Assembly: GCA_040385825.1 (NCBI GenBank)
Contig: JAZKGQ010000003.1
Coordinates: forward strand, 129,562 to 193,561
Direction of reading: 5' to 3'
DNA from: JANNNF01 sp040385825
Lineage (GTDB): Bacteria; Pseudomonadota; Alphaproteobacteria; Rhodobacterales; Rhodobacteraceae
Length of the DNA: 64,000 bases
Below the pieces are notes generated by a model. The model had not been told where the DNA came from and did not search any database. It worked only from the letters and a program-made list of their open reading frames with translations. Every line of letters begins with the position of its first letter. The first letter of the stretch is position 1. A program made the position numbers and the translations under genes. Shown here piece after piece: positions 16,975-25,181 of this stretch.

Positions 16975-17859
16975 ATGACGACCTTTGCCCTTCGCGTTCA
17001 ATGCCGATCAACCCGTGGCATCGTGGCTGCGATCTCGACCTTTCTTGCGGATCAGACCTGCAACATCACCGACAGCTCGCAGTTCGACGCGACCGACACG
17101 GGCGAATTCTTCATGCGGGTCAGCTTCCGGTCGGAAGGCGGCAAGGGGCTGGACGAGCTGCGCGCGGGCTTTGCGCCGGTGGCGGCAAAGTTCGGCATGG
17201 AGGCCGAGTTCTTTGACGAGCTGAGCAAGCGCAAGGTGATCATCATGGTGTCGCGCTTTGGCCATTGCCTGAACGACCTGCTGTACCGCTGGCGCATCGG
17301 GGCGCTGCCGATCGACATTGTGGCGGTGATTTCCAACCACACCGAATATCAGAAGGTGGTCGAGGCCCGTGGCGTGCCGTTCCACTGCATCAACGTGACA
17401 CGCGAAAACAAGGCCGAGGCCGAGGCGCAGCAGTTGAAGATCGTCGAGGAGACGGGGGCGGAACTGATCGTGCTGGCGCGCTACATGCAGGTGCTGTCGG
17501 ATTCGATGTGCCAGAAGATGTCGGGACGGATCATCAACATCCACCATTCCTTCCTGCCCAGCTTCAAGGGCGCGAACCCCTACAAGCAGGCCTTCGACCG
17601 GGGCGTGAAACTGATCGGGGCGACCTCGCACTACGTCACCGCCGATCTGGACGAAGGCCCGATCATCGAACAGGACACCATCCGCGTCACCCATGCGCAG
17701 TCGAATGACGATTACGTCAGCCTTGGCCGCGATGTGGAAGCCCAGGTGCTGTCGCGCGCCATTCACGCGCATATCCATGGCCGGGTGTTCATCAACGGCC
17801 ACAAGACCGTGGTGTTCCCGGCCTCGCCGGGGTCGTATGCGTCGGAACGCATGGGCTAG
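16975..17859 (+). CDS. purU: Formyltetrahydrofolate deformylase
   Basis: Cytosolic hydrolase of 294 residues that splits 10-formyl-THF to formate and THF. Residues 1-85 form an ACT-type regulatory domain (TFALRVQCRSTRGIVAAIS). The rest is a formyltransferase fold with RFGHCLNDLLYRWR, VISNHTEYQKVVE and the catalytic IHHSFLPSFKGANPY segment with its His; the active Asp lies in TADLDEGPIIEQD. I chose the ATG at 16975 (MTTFALRVQC), which has GGACC a few bases upstream; the longer frame back to 16723 runs into the ars operator and is not family-like. Divergent from the ars operon. A link to one-carbon release by sarcosine oxidase 10 kb away is plausible. Confidence 0.94.
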   Translation: MTTFALRVQCRSTRGIVAAISTFLADQTCNITDSSQFDATDTGEFFMRVSFRSEGGKGLDELRAGFAPVAAKFGMEAEFFDELSKRKVIIMVSRFGHCLNDLLYRWRIGALPIDIVAVISNHTEYQKVVEARGVPFHCINVTRENKAEAEAQQLKIVEETGAELIVLARYMQVLSDSMCQKMSGRIINIHHSFLPSFKGANPYKQAFDRGVKLIGATSHYVTADLDEGPIIEQDTIRVTHAQSNDDYVSLGRDVEAQVLSRAIHAHIHGRVFINGHKTVVFPASPGSYASERMG

Positions 17860-17972
17860 GAACGGGCGGCGGGCAGGTCCGGTGGTATCGGGCCTGTCCC
17901 TGATGCAGACGGGGGGAGGAAGGTCCGCTGCCGGGCGGCTTTGACCTTTGGGGAAACCGGGCCGCGGTTGTG

Positions 17973-17994
17973 CTTGATACTGGCTTGATACTGG
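17973..17994 (+). repeat. Tandem 11-bp duplication upstream of pxpA
   Basis: CTTGATACTGG occurs twice head to tail in the 189-base gap between purU and pxpA. It could be a doubled protein-binding site or a slippage product; nothing else is readable in this gap. Confidence 0.5.
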
Positions 17995-18048
17995 CGGGCG
18001 GTCCGTGTTCCATGGCGGGGTGCCCCTTCGGCCCCGGATAGACGACGG

Positions 18049-18813
18049 ATGACGCAGATCGACCTCAACTCTGACCTTGGCGAGGGGTTCGGGCCTTGGA
18101 CCATGGGCGATGATGCGGCGATGCTGGGGCTGGTCAGCAGCGCCAACATCGCCTGCGGGGGCCATGCGGGCGATGCCGAGACGATGTTTGCCACTCTGCG
18201 CCATGCGGTCGCCAACGGGGTGACGGTCGGGGCGCATCCCGGTTACGCCGACCAGATGGGCTTTGGCCGCCGGATCATCCCGATGGCCCCGGCAGAAGTG
18301 GGGCGCATGGTGGCAGCACAGATCGGCAGCCTTCAGGCCATGGCCCAGCTTGCGGGCGCGGTGGTGCGTTATGTCAAGCCGCATGGCGCGCTGGCCAATC
18401 TGGCCGCCGATGATGCGGGGGTGGCGCAGGCGATCACCGATGCGGTGCGCGCCCTGTCGCCCGGTCTGGCGCTTCTGGCGATCTCGGGCACGGTGCTGGA
18501 GGCCACGGCGCGGGCCGCAGGGGTGCAGGTGTTTTCCGAGGTGTTTGCCGACCGGGGCTATCTGCCGAATGGCAGGCTGGTGCCGCGCGGGCAGGCGGGG
18601 GCGATGATCCATGACCCGGATGTGGCGGTGGCGCGGTTGCTGGCGTTCCTGCAATCCGGGCGGATGCCGGTGGTGGGCGGCGATGCCATTCCGCTGGCGG
18701 CGCAGTCCATCTGCGTGCATGGCGACAGTCCGGGCGCGGTGCAGATGGCGGGCCGCATCCGGGCAGGGTTGCTGGCCGAGGGCATTGGCATTGCCGCCTT
18801 CCTGCCCGCATGA
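18049..18813 (+). CDS. pxpA: 5-oxoprolinase subunit PxpA (LamB/YcsF family)
   Basis: A 254-residue cytosolic subunit of the ATP-dependent 5-oxoprolinase that opens pyroglutamate to glutamate. The diagnostic N-terminus IDLNSDLGEGFGPW is present, followed by SANIACGGHAGD and VGAHPGY, the conserved metal/active-site loops, and later VRYVKPHGALAN. Its stop overlaps the pxpB start by four bases (ATGA). The pxpA-pxpB-pxpC order matches the experimentally defined bacterial enzyme. The family was long annotated as lactam-utilisation or allophanate-hydrolase-like. Confidence 0.94.
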   Translation: MTQIDLNSDLGEGFGPWTMGDDAAMLGLVSSANIACGGHAGDAETMFATLRHAVANGVTVGAHPGYADQMGFGRRIIPMAPAEVGRMVAAQIGSLQAMAQLAGAVVRYVKPHGALANLAADDAGVAQAITDAVRALSPGLALLAISGTVLEATARAAGVQVFSEVFADRGYLPNGRLVPRGQAGAMIHDPDVAVARLLAFLQSGRMPVVGGDAIPLAAQSICVHGDSPGAVQMAGRIRAGLLAEGIGIAAFLPA

Positions 18814-19502
18814 CGCCCGAGGTGACGCCCGACGCGCCGATCTTTCGGCCCGTGGCGGAACGCGCGGTGCTGGTTGACTTTGGCACGGCGGTCAATGACG
18901 CCGCCCATGCGGCGGTGTTGCGGCTGGACCGGGCGCTGGCGGACAGTCCCTGTCCGGGATTTTGCGAATCCGTCCCGGCCTTTGTCAACCTGCTGGTGGT
19001 GTTCGATCCGCTGGTCACCGGGCACGCAGCGGTCGAGGCGCATCTGCGCACCCTGCTGTCGGTGCCGGGGGGGACGCGTGCCGCACCTGTGACGCATGAG
19101 GTGCCGGTCTGCTATGACGCCGATCTGGCCCCCGATCTGGGGGCCGTGGCCGCCCGGACCGGGCTGTCGGTCGAGGCCGTGATCACCGCCCATCTGGCCG
19201 GGCGCTATCAGGTGGCGATGTACGGGTTTGCGCCGGGCTATGCTTATCTCGCGGGGGTGCCGGATGCGATCCGGGTTGACCGCAAGCCTGCCGCCGTGCG
19301 CGGGGTGGCGGCGGGCAGCGTGATCATCGCGGGGCCGCAATGCCTGATCACCACGCTGACCATGCCGACCGGCTGGTGGCGGATCGGGCGGTCGCCGACC
19401 GCCATCCTGACCGGCGACACCGACCGGCCCTTTCTGTTCGGGGTGGGCGATGCCGTGCGGTTCCGCCGCCTGTCGCGCAGCGCGTATGAGGCGCTGCGAT
19501 GA
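18810..19502 (+). CDS. pxpB: 5-oxoprolinase subunit PxpB (KipI family)
   Basis: A 230-residue subunit. It shows the FCESVPAFVNLLVVFDPL stretch of the N-terminal domain and the cyclophilin-like C-terminal domain with GFAPGYAYLAGVP and GGRSP-like IGRSPTAIL segments. The start overlaps pxpA and the stop overlaps pxpC, each by four bases, so the three subunits should be made in fixed ratio. Related to Bacillus KipI, a sporulation kinase inhibitor, but the operon shows the oxoprolinase role. Confidence 0.92.
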   Translation: MTPEVTPDAPIFRPVAERAVLVDFGTAVNDAAHAAVLRLDRALADSPCPGFCESVPAFVNLLVVFDPLVTGHAAVEAHLRTLLSVPGGTRAAPVTHEVPVCYDADLAPDLGAVAARTGLSVEAVITAHLAGRYQVAMYGFAPGYAYLAGVPDAIRVDRKPAAVRGVAAGSVIIAGPQCLITTLTMPTGWWRIGRSPTAILTGDTDRPFLFGVGDAVRFRRLSRSAYEALR

Positions 19503-20476
19503 CCGAGGCCACCATGCGCGTCGGGTTTGCAGGCCCCCATGTCACGCTGCAGGATGCGGGCCGGCCCGGTCTGATGCGCTACGGCGTGCCGGCCTCGGGC
19601 CCGATGGACCGGCACAGTCTGGCGATTGCCAATGCCGCCCTTGGCAACCCGGTGGGGCAGGCGGGCATCGACATCTCGCTTGGCGGCGTGGCGCTGCATT
19701 GTACCCACGGCGCGGTGACGCTGGCGCTGGTGGGGGGCGGGTTCATCGCCGAGGTGGCAGGCCGCAAATTCGGGTCGTGGTGTGTGTTTACCCTAGGCCA
19801 GGGCGAGGCGTTGACCATCCGCCCCGGACCTTGGGGCAGTTGGGCCAGCCTTGCGGTTGCGGGTCGTCTTGTGGCGGACCCCTGGCTGGGCAGTCTTGCC
19901 ACCCATGGCGCGTCGGGGTTTGGCGGCGGCAGGCTGACCACCGGGCAGAGGCTGACCATCGCCGATGCGGCGGTGCGGGTGGCCTGCGAAGGCCCTGTTC
20001 CCTGCCCGGTCTGGGCGCGGCCCCGCCATCTGCTGCGCTGCGTGATGGGGCCGCAGGACCGGTTTTTCACCCCCGAAGCTTTGGCAAATTTCACCAGTGC
20101 CCGCTTTGCCGTGACCGATGCGGTGGACCGGATGGGGGTTCGGCTGCGCGGGCCGGCCCTGCCGCCGGTGGCGGCGCTGTCGATCCCGTCCGAGCCGGTG
20201 ATGCGCGGGTCGGTGCAGGTGTCGGGCGACGGGGCCATGGCGGTGCTGCTGGCAGACCATCAGACCACCGGCGGCTATCCCAAGATCGCCACGGTGATTG
20301 CGCCCGATCTGGACGGTTTCGTGCAATGCCGCCCCGGCGATCTGGTCCGCTTTGCGCCCTTGTCGCCCGCCGATGCCGTGCAGGCGACTCGCCACCATGC
20401 GCAAAGGGTGCAGGCCTTCCTCGCCCGTATCCGGCAGCTGCGGGGCGGTGCCGGCCCTGCGCCGGAGGAAGGATAG
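19499..20476 (+). CDS. pxpC: 5-oxoprolinase subunit PxpC (KipA/AHS2 family)
   Basis: A 325-residue subunit with the family's opening GPHVTLQDAGRPGLMRYGVP and SGPMDRHSLAIANAALGN, and the conserved C-terminal TTGGYPKIATVIAPDLD. The AHS2 family is often labelled biotin-dependent carboxyltransferase, but no biotin gene is near. It ends the pxpABC unit; dusA begins 89 bases later, possibly on the same message. The GATGACC overlap with pxpB implies translational coupling. Confidence 0.92.
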   Translation: MTEATMRVGFAGPHVTLQDAGRPGLMRYGVPASGPMDRHSLAIANAALGNPVGQAGIDISLGGVALHCTHGAVTLALVGGGFIAEVAGRKFGSWCVFTLGQGEALTIRPGPWGSWASLAVAGRLVADPWLGSLATHGASGFGGGRLTTGQRLTIADAAVRVACEGPVPCPVWARPRHLLRCVMGPQDRFFTPEALANFTSARFAVTDAVDRMGVRLRGPALPPVAALSIPSEPVMRGSVQVSGDGAMAVLLADHQTTGGYPKIATVIAPDLDGFVQCRPGDLVRFAPLSPADAVQATRHHAQRVQAFLARIRQLRGGAGPAPEEG

Positions 20477-20565
20477 CCCGCCGCCCTGCGTTGCGGTCCG
20501 GACCGGGCTGGGGTAAGCAGACCACAGACCGCATTCCGAACCGGCAGTCCAATACGGCGCACGCG

Positions 20566-21549
20566 ATGACACAGACCCCCTCCCACCGCCTGTCCGTCGC
20601 CCCGATGATGGATTGGACCGACCGGCATTGCCGCAGCTTTCACCGGCTGATGACGCGGCGGGCGATGCTCTATACCGAAATGGTGACGGCCCCTGCGGTG
20701 ATCCATGGGCCGAAGGATCGCTTGCTGGGTTATTCCGGGGCCGAACATCCCATCGCCTTGCAGCTTGGCGGGTCGGACCCGGCGGAATTGGGGCAGGCGG
20801 TGCGGGCGGCGCGGCCTTATGGCTATGACGAGGTCAACCTGAACGTCGGCTGCCCGTCAGACCGGGTGCAGTCTGGCTGTTTTGGCGCTGTGCTGATGGA
20901 ACGGCCCGGCCTGGTGGCCGATTGCGTGGCCGCGATGATGGAGCAGGCACAGGCCCCCGTGACGGTGAAATGCCGGATCGGCGTGGATGATCAGGTGCCG
21001 CAGGACGTACTGCCCGATTTTCTGGAAAAGGTGTCGGCGGCGGGTGTGACCCATTTCATCATCCACGCCCGCAAAGCCTGGCTCAAGGGCCTGTCCCCCA
21101 AGGAAAACCGCGAGATTCCGCCGCTGGACTACCCCCTGGTTCTGGCGATGAAGCAGGCCTATCCGCATCTGACCATCTGCATCAACGGCGGAATCAGCAC
21201 GTTGGATCAGGCGAAATCCCTGCTGGACCAAGGGCTTGACGGGGTGATGCTGGGGCGTGCCGCCTATCACGATCCGGGGTCGGTGCTGGTGGGGGCGGAC
21301 GCGCTGTGGGGCGACGGGCCGGGCCTGGATGCGATGGCGGCGGTGGATGCCTTCCGCCCCTACATCGCCGCGCACCTGGCGGCGGGCGGGCGGTTGCACC
21401 AGATCACCCGGCACATGCTGGGCCTGTTTGCGGGCCAGCCCGGCGCGCGGGGCTGGCGGCGCGTGCTGTCAGAAGGCGCCAGCCGCGATGGCGCGGGGCT
21501 GGATCTGATCGACCGCGCGCTTGCCAGCCTTCACGCCAGCGCCGCCTGA
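20566..21549 (+). CDS. dusA: tRNA-dihydrouridine(20/20a) synthase
   Basis: FMN-dependent enzyme of 327 residues that reduces uridine in the D-loop of tRNA. DusA hallmarks are SVAPMMDWTDRHCRSFHRLM at the N-terminus, EVNLNVGCPSDRVQSGCFGA with the catalytic cysteine, VKCRIGVDD, FIIHARKAWLKGLSPKENRE and the C-terminal HMLGLFAGQPGARGWRR. The ATG at 20566 fits the family start (MTQTPSHRLSVAPMMD). The last 19 bases overlap the convergent drug-exporter gene, so the two 3' ends are interleaved without room for a separate terminator. Confidence 0.96.
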   Translation: MTQTPSHRLSVAPMMDWTDRHCRSFHRLMTRRAMLYTEMVTAPAVIHGPKDRLLGYSGAEHPIALQLGGSDPAELGQAVRAARPYGYDEVNLNVGCPSDRVQSGCFGAVLMERPGLVADCVAAMMEQAQAPVTVKCRIGVDDQVPQDVLPDFLEKVSAAGVTHFIIHARKAWLKGLSPKENREIPPLDYPLVLAMKQAYPHLTICINGGISTLDQAKSLLDQGLDGVMLGRAAYHDPGSVLVGADALWGDGPGLDAMAAVDAFRPYIAAHLAAGGRLHQITRHMLGLFAGQPGARGWRRVLSEGASRDGAGLDLIDRALASLHASAA

Positions 21550-22724
21550 CGCGGGATCAGCCGCGACAGGCCAAAGGCAAGGACGCCGCAGACCGCAATC
21601 GCGCCCTGCATCGGCACCACGGTTCCATCCAGAAACGGGCCGGCGGCCGCCACCATCACACCCGCTGCAACCATCTGCAGGGTGCCGCCAAGCGAGGAGG
21701 CAAGCCCTGCGTTGGACCCGTGATCCTCCAGCGCCTGCACCTGGGCTGTGGGCAGGATCAGCCCCAGAAACATGTTGCCGACAAACAACGCCGCCATGGT
21801 GACGGGCAGGCTGGCCATGCCCGCCAGCCCCAGACCAAACCCCGCCACGGTCGCCGCCGCAAAGCCGGTGGTGGCAAGGCGGATCATCCGCAACGTGCCC
21901 AACCGCTGTGCCAGCGGCCCGGAAAATTGCGACGCGGCAAAGAACCCCACCGCGTTGAAGGCAAAAGCCAGCGAGAATTGCGTGGGGCTTAGCCCGAACT
22001 GGCCAGTGTAGACGAACGACGCGCTTGCGATGAAGACGAAAAAGCTGGCAAAGGCAAAGCCCGCAAGGAAGGTCATCACCATGAACCCCCGGTCGGCCAG
22101 CAAGGATCTGGTGCCGGCCCAGGTGGTGGCCAGATCGAACCGCTGGCGGTTTTCCGGCGTCAGGGTTTCGGGCAGCGCAAAGCGGATCAGGAAGAAACTG
22201 AGCGCAGCCGCCACCAGCAGCGCCCAGAAGATCAGCCGCCACGTGCCGAACACCAGCAGCGCCGACCCCGACAGCGGGGCCAGCAGGGGCGACACGGCAA
22301 TCACGATCATGATGGTGGACATCATCCGTGTCGCGGCAGGCCCGGTTGCCAGATCGCGGATCACCGCGCGCAGCACCACCATGTTGGCCGCCCCGCCCAG
22401 CCCCTGCACCAGCCGCCCGAAGATCAGCCAGCCGATGCTGGGGGCAAGCGCGCAGATCACGGTGCCCGCGATGAACAGTCCAAGCCCGGTGTACATCGGC
22501 GGTTTGCGCCCGGCCTGATCGGCCCAGGGACCATAGGCCAGTTGTGCCAGGCCAAAGGCGATGAAATAGGCCACGATCGTCCATTGCACCGATTGCATGC
22601 TGGCGCCGAAATCGGCCCCGATCATCGGCATCGCAGGCAGATACATGTCGATGGCAAAGGGACCGACGGCGGCCACCAGCCCCAGAATGACGGAATAGGC
22701 GGTCAGCGAAAGCGCGCGGGCCAT
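21531..22724 (-). CDS. Bcr/CflA-type multidrug efflux MFS transporter
   Basis: Inner-membrane antiporter of 397 residues with 12 predicted spans. The motif DMYLPAMPMIGADF in span 1 is diagnostic of the Bcr/CflA (DHA1) group, followed by YGPWADQAGRKPP (motif A) and RLVQGLGGAANMVVLRAVIRD. I chose the ATG at 22724 (MARALSLTAYSVIL) because AAAGG precedes it and it fits the family; the frame continues upstream only as Pro/Arg-rich sequence. It overlaps dusA tail to tail by 19 bases. Substrate unknown; family members export chloramphenicol, bicyclomycin or similar. Confidence 0.92.
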   Translation of the reverse strand: MARALSLTAYSVILGLVAAVGPFAIDMYLPAMPMIGADFGASMQSVQWTIVAYFIAFGLAQLAYGPWADQAGRKPPMYTGLGLFIAGTVICALAPSIGWLIFGRLVQGLGGAANMVVLRAVIRDLATGPAATRMMSTIMIVIAVSPLLAPLSGSALLVFGTWRLIFWALLVAAALSFFLIRFALPETLTPENRQRFDLATTWAGTRSLLADRGFMVMTFLAGFAFASFFVFIASASFVYTGQFGLSPTQFSLAFAFNAVGFFAASQFSGPLAQRLGTLRMIRLATTGFAAATVAGFGLGLAGMASLPVTMAALFVGNMFLGLILPTAQVQALEDHGSNAGLASSLGGTLQMVAAGVMVAAAGPFLDGTVVPMQGAIAVCGVLAFGLSRLIPRQAALA

Positions 22725-22864
22725 GGGGTGGCCTTTCTGTTTGGGGGTGCGGCGCTGTGGGTAACCTGCCTTGCGGGCAATGAAAAGGGGCGATGCGGGC
22801 TGGCAGGTTCTGCGCGGCCTCGCTAGGTTGCGCGGCCAGACCCTGCCGTCAAAGGAGCCGCCTG

Positions 22865-23683
22865 ATGCCTGAATTTTCCGCAGTCCTGCCGATGATCGTG
22901 ATTTTGCTGATGATCGGGGGCTTTGCCGGGGTGATCGGGGGCATGTTGGGGGTGGGGGGGGGCATCGTGCTGGTGCCCGCATTCTATTACGCCTTCACCC
23001 ACCTTGGCTATGGCGGCGATCAACTGATGCAGATGTGCGTGGCGACATCCCTTGCCACCATCGTCGTCACCTCGGTCCGGTCGGTCGCGGCCCATCACAG
23101 GAAGGGCGCGGTGGACTGGGCGGTGCTGAAAGGCTGGGGGCCGTTTCTGGTGATTACGGCAGGGGCGGGGGTGTTCGTCGCGGCGCGGGTGTCGTCGATG
23201 ACCTTGCAGGCGGTGTTTGGTGTGCTGGCGGGGCTGGCGGGGTTGTGGATGGCGTTTGGCCGCGACGACTGGCGCGTGGGGCAGACCATGCCGGGGCAGC
23301 CGGTGCGGGGAATTCTGGCCTCTGTCGTGGGGTTCTTGTCGGCGATGATGGGGATTGGGGGGGGGACTTTCGGCGTGCCGCTGATGACCGCCTACAACAT
23401 GCCGATCCACCGGGCGGTGGCCACGGCAAGCGGCTTTGGCGTGCTGATCGCCGTGCCGTCGGTGCTCGGGTTTCTGCTGGTGAAGATCGCCGATGCGCCG
23501 CCCTATACGGTGGGGGCCGTCAGCCTGCCTGCGTTTCTGGTGGTGATCGGCACCACCCTGATCACCACGCCATGGGGGGTGCGGCTGGCCCATGCGATGA
23601 ACCCCAAACCGCTGAAGCGCGCCTTTGCGGTGTTCCTGACGCTGGTGGCGCTGAACATGCTGCGCAAGGTGGTGGGGGGGTGA
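22865..23683 (+). CDS. TauE/SafE-family permease
   Basis: Membrane protein of 272 residues with about eight spans and the duplicated TauE/SafE signature: GVIGGMLGVGGGIVLVPAFY in the first half and FLSAMMGIGGGTFGVPLMTA in the second. Members move sulfite, sulfonates or organic acids across the inner membrane. The ATG at 22865 is the family start. It overlaps the next gene by four bases (GTGA), tying it to a putative dioxygenase whose substrate it may carry; that link is inference. Confidence 0.88.
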   Translation: MPEFSAVLPMIVILLMIGGFAGVIGGMLGVGGGIVLVPAFYYAFTHLGYGGDQLMQMCVATSLATIVVTSVRSVAAHHRKGAVDWAVLKGWGPFLVITAGAGVFVAARVSSMTLQAVFGVLAGLAGLWMAFGRDDWRVGQTMPGQPVRGILASVVGFLSAMMGIGGGTFGVPLMTAYNMPIHRAVATASGFGVLIAVPSVLGFLLVKIADAPPYTVGAVSLPAFLVVIGTTLITTPWGVRLAHAMNPKPLKRAFAVFLTLVALNMLRKVVGG

Positions 23684-24402
23684 CAGGCTGGCAAAAGCTT
23701 GGCCCCGATCCCCGGATCGCGGCTTGGGCCGCAGCGGCCTTGCCGGTCGCCGAGGCGGTGATTGCCGCCTCGGCAGAACCCTGGCGCTGTGGCGGGACGT
23801 GGTTTGTGGGCGTGGATGCGCTGCCCAACGCGGCGGATGGCGCGGTCGGGGGCGTGGCTTTCCCCTGGGACGCGCTGCCGCTGCGCCCCGCACCGCTGCA
23901 CCCGGCACAACTGTCGGTGATCCGGCCCGGCTATCCGCAGCCATCGCCTGAGGAATCTTCCGCCGCCTTCCGCTATCGCCAGACCCGCGATGCCGCCCAT
24001 CTGGACGGGATCCTGGCGGTTGGTCCTGCAAGACGGCGGATGATCAGGGAGCCGCACGCCTGGATACTGGGCCTGCCGCTGACCGACAGCGCCGCGTCGC
24101 CGCTGGTGGTGTGGGAGGGCAGTCATGCGGTGATGCAGGCGGCCCTGCGGTTTGCGCTGCGGGATCATCCGGTGCAGACATGGGGCGAGGTCGACATCAC
24201 CGACGCCTATCAGACCGCCCGCGCCAAGGTCTTTCAGACCTGTCGCCGGGTCGCACTTCCAGTGCGCCCCGGCGAGGCCACGCTCATCCATCGCCACATG
24301 GTGCATGGGGTGGCCCCCTGGGGGGGCGGGGCGTCGGACCGGGTGATTGCCTATGTCAGGCCGCAGATGGCATCGGTGGCGGATTGGCTGTGCGCCGCCT
24401 GA
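23680..24402 (+). CDS. Putative Fe(II)/2-oxoglutarate-type dioxygenase
   Basis: A 240-residue protein beginning with GTG at 23680, overlapping the TauE/SafE gene. A facial-triad pattern is visible: His107-x-Asp109 (AAHLDGI), His209 (HRHMVHGVAPW) and, 12 residues on, Arg221 as the co-substrate arginine. This spacing resembles phytanoyl-CoA dioxygenase-like enzymes. Overall identity is weak by eye and I cannot name a substrate. The overlapping start implies co-translation with the permease. It could instead be an inactive cupin-fold relative. Confidence 0.6.
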   Translation: MTGWQKLGPDPRIAAWAAAALPVAEAVIAASAEPWRCGGTWFVGVDALPNAADGAVGGVAFPWDALPLRPAPLHPAQLSVIRPGYPQPSPEESSAAFRYRQTRDAAHLDGILAVGPARRRMIREPHAWILGLPLTDSAASPLVVWEGSHAVMQAALRFALRDHPVQTWGEVDITDAYQTARAKVFQTCRRVALPVRPGEATLIHRHMVHGVAPWGGGASDRVIAYVRPQMASVADWLCAA

Positions 24403-24416
24403 GCGGGTGGCCGGGG

Positions 24417-24457
24417 CAGGAGCCTCCGGCGGGGATATTTGGGAACAGATGATGGGC
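24417..24457. repeat. Convergent-gap repeat, copy A (short form)
   Basis: CAGGAGCCTCCGGCGGGGAT then ATTTGGGAACAGATGATGGG between the ends of two convergent genes. It shares the GGGATATTT core and a downstream AnAGATGATG with the longer copies at 33201-33273 and 53901-53992. Confidence 0.6.
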
Positions 24458-24462
24458 TGCGG

Positions 24463-24696
24463 TCAGTGGTCCAGACGGGCTTGCCTGCCGCCCCGGCGTT
24501 TGGCAAAGCGCGGCGCGCGGGCGGGCAGGTCGGCCATCACGGCGGCACGGGCGGCAGGGGTCAGGCGCGACCAGCCGGCGATTTCTTCAAGGCTGCGATA
24601 GCAGCCGACGCACAGGCGTTCTTCGGGGTGAATGGCGCAGAGCTTGATGCAGGGCGAGGCGATTTCGTCACGGGCCCAGACCTCGTCGTCTTTCAC
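24463..24696 (-). CDS. DUF1289 small Cys-rich protein
   Basis: A 77-residue protein with the DUF1289 pattern: CIKLCAIHPEERLCVGCYRS then LEEIAGWSRL. Four cysteines (in CIKLC and CVGC) probably bind a metal or cluster. Function is unknown in the family. Its start overlaps the ruvX stop by four bases, so it is the third gene of the ccmI-ruvX unit. The Arg-rich C-terminus (RFAKRRGGRQAR) could contact nucleic acid. Confidence 0.85.
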   Translation of the reverse strand: MKDDEVWARDEIASPCIKLCAIHPEERLCVGCYRSLEEIAGWSRLTPAARAAVMADLPARAPRFAKRRGGRQARLDH

Positions 24697-25181
24697 TGAT
24701 CCGATCCTTGTGCCGCTGTCAGATACGCCAGCCGATCCAGCGCGCCTTGCAGAATATAGCCTGCCGCGACCTGATCAATCACCTGTTTGCGACGTGCGCG
24801 CGACGTATCCGCCTCGATAAGTGCCCTTTCTGCCGCAACGGTGGACAGGCGTTCATCCCAGAAGGTGATCGGCAGCGGGGTCAGCGTTTCCAGATTGCGC
24901 GCGAAAGCCCGCGTCGATTGCGCGCGCGGGCCTTCCGAGCCGTCCATGTTCAGCGGCAGGCCCAGGATGATCCCGTACGCCCCGCGCGCGGTCAACAGGG
25001 CCAGCAGGCGGGCGGCATCGAGGCTGAATTTCTCGCGCCGGATCACCTCGATGGGCGTGGCCACCGACCGGCGCAGGTCGGAAATGGCGACGCCGATGGT
25101 CATGGTGCCAAGGTCCAGCCCCGCAATGGCGCGGTTCGGCGGCAGGGCGGCCAGGAACGGTTCGACCGTGGCAAGGATCAC
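24693..25181 (-). CDS. ruvX: Putative Holliday junction resolvase YqgF/RuvX
   Basis: An RNase H-fold protein of 162 residues. The family motifs are present: IAGLDLGTMTIGVAISD with the catalytic Asp, GIILGLPLNMDGSEGPRAQS, and FWDERLSTVAAERAL. I used the GTG at 25181, which overlaps the ccmI stop (GTGA) and gives the expected length; no closer ATG exists. In E. coli the protein takes part in 16S rRNA 5'-end maturation, and a resolvase role is also proposed. Sandwiched between ccmI and DUF1289 with four-base overlaps on both sides. Confidence 0.9.
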   Translation of the reverse strand: MILATVEPFLAALPPNRAIAGLDLGTMTIGVAISDLRRSVATPIEVIRREKFSLDAARLLALLTARGAYGIILGLPLNMDGSEGPRAQSTRAFARNLETLTPLPITFWDERLSTVAAERALIEADTSRARRKQVIDQVAAGYILQGALDRLAYLTAAQGSDQ

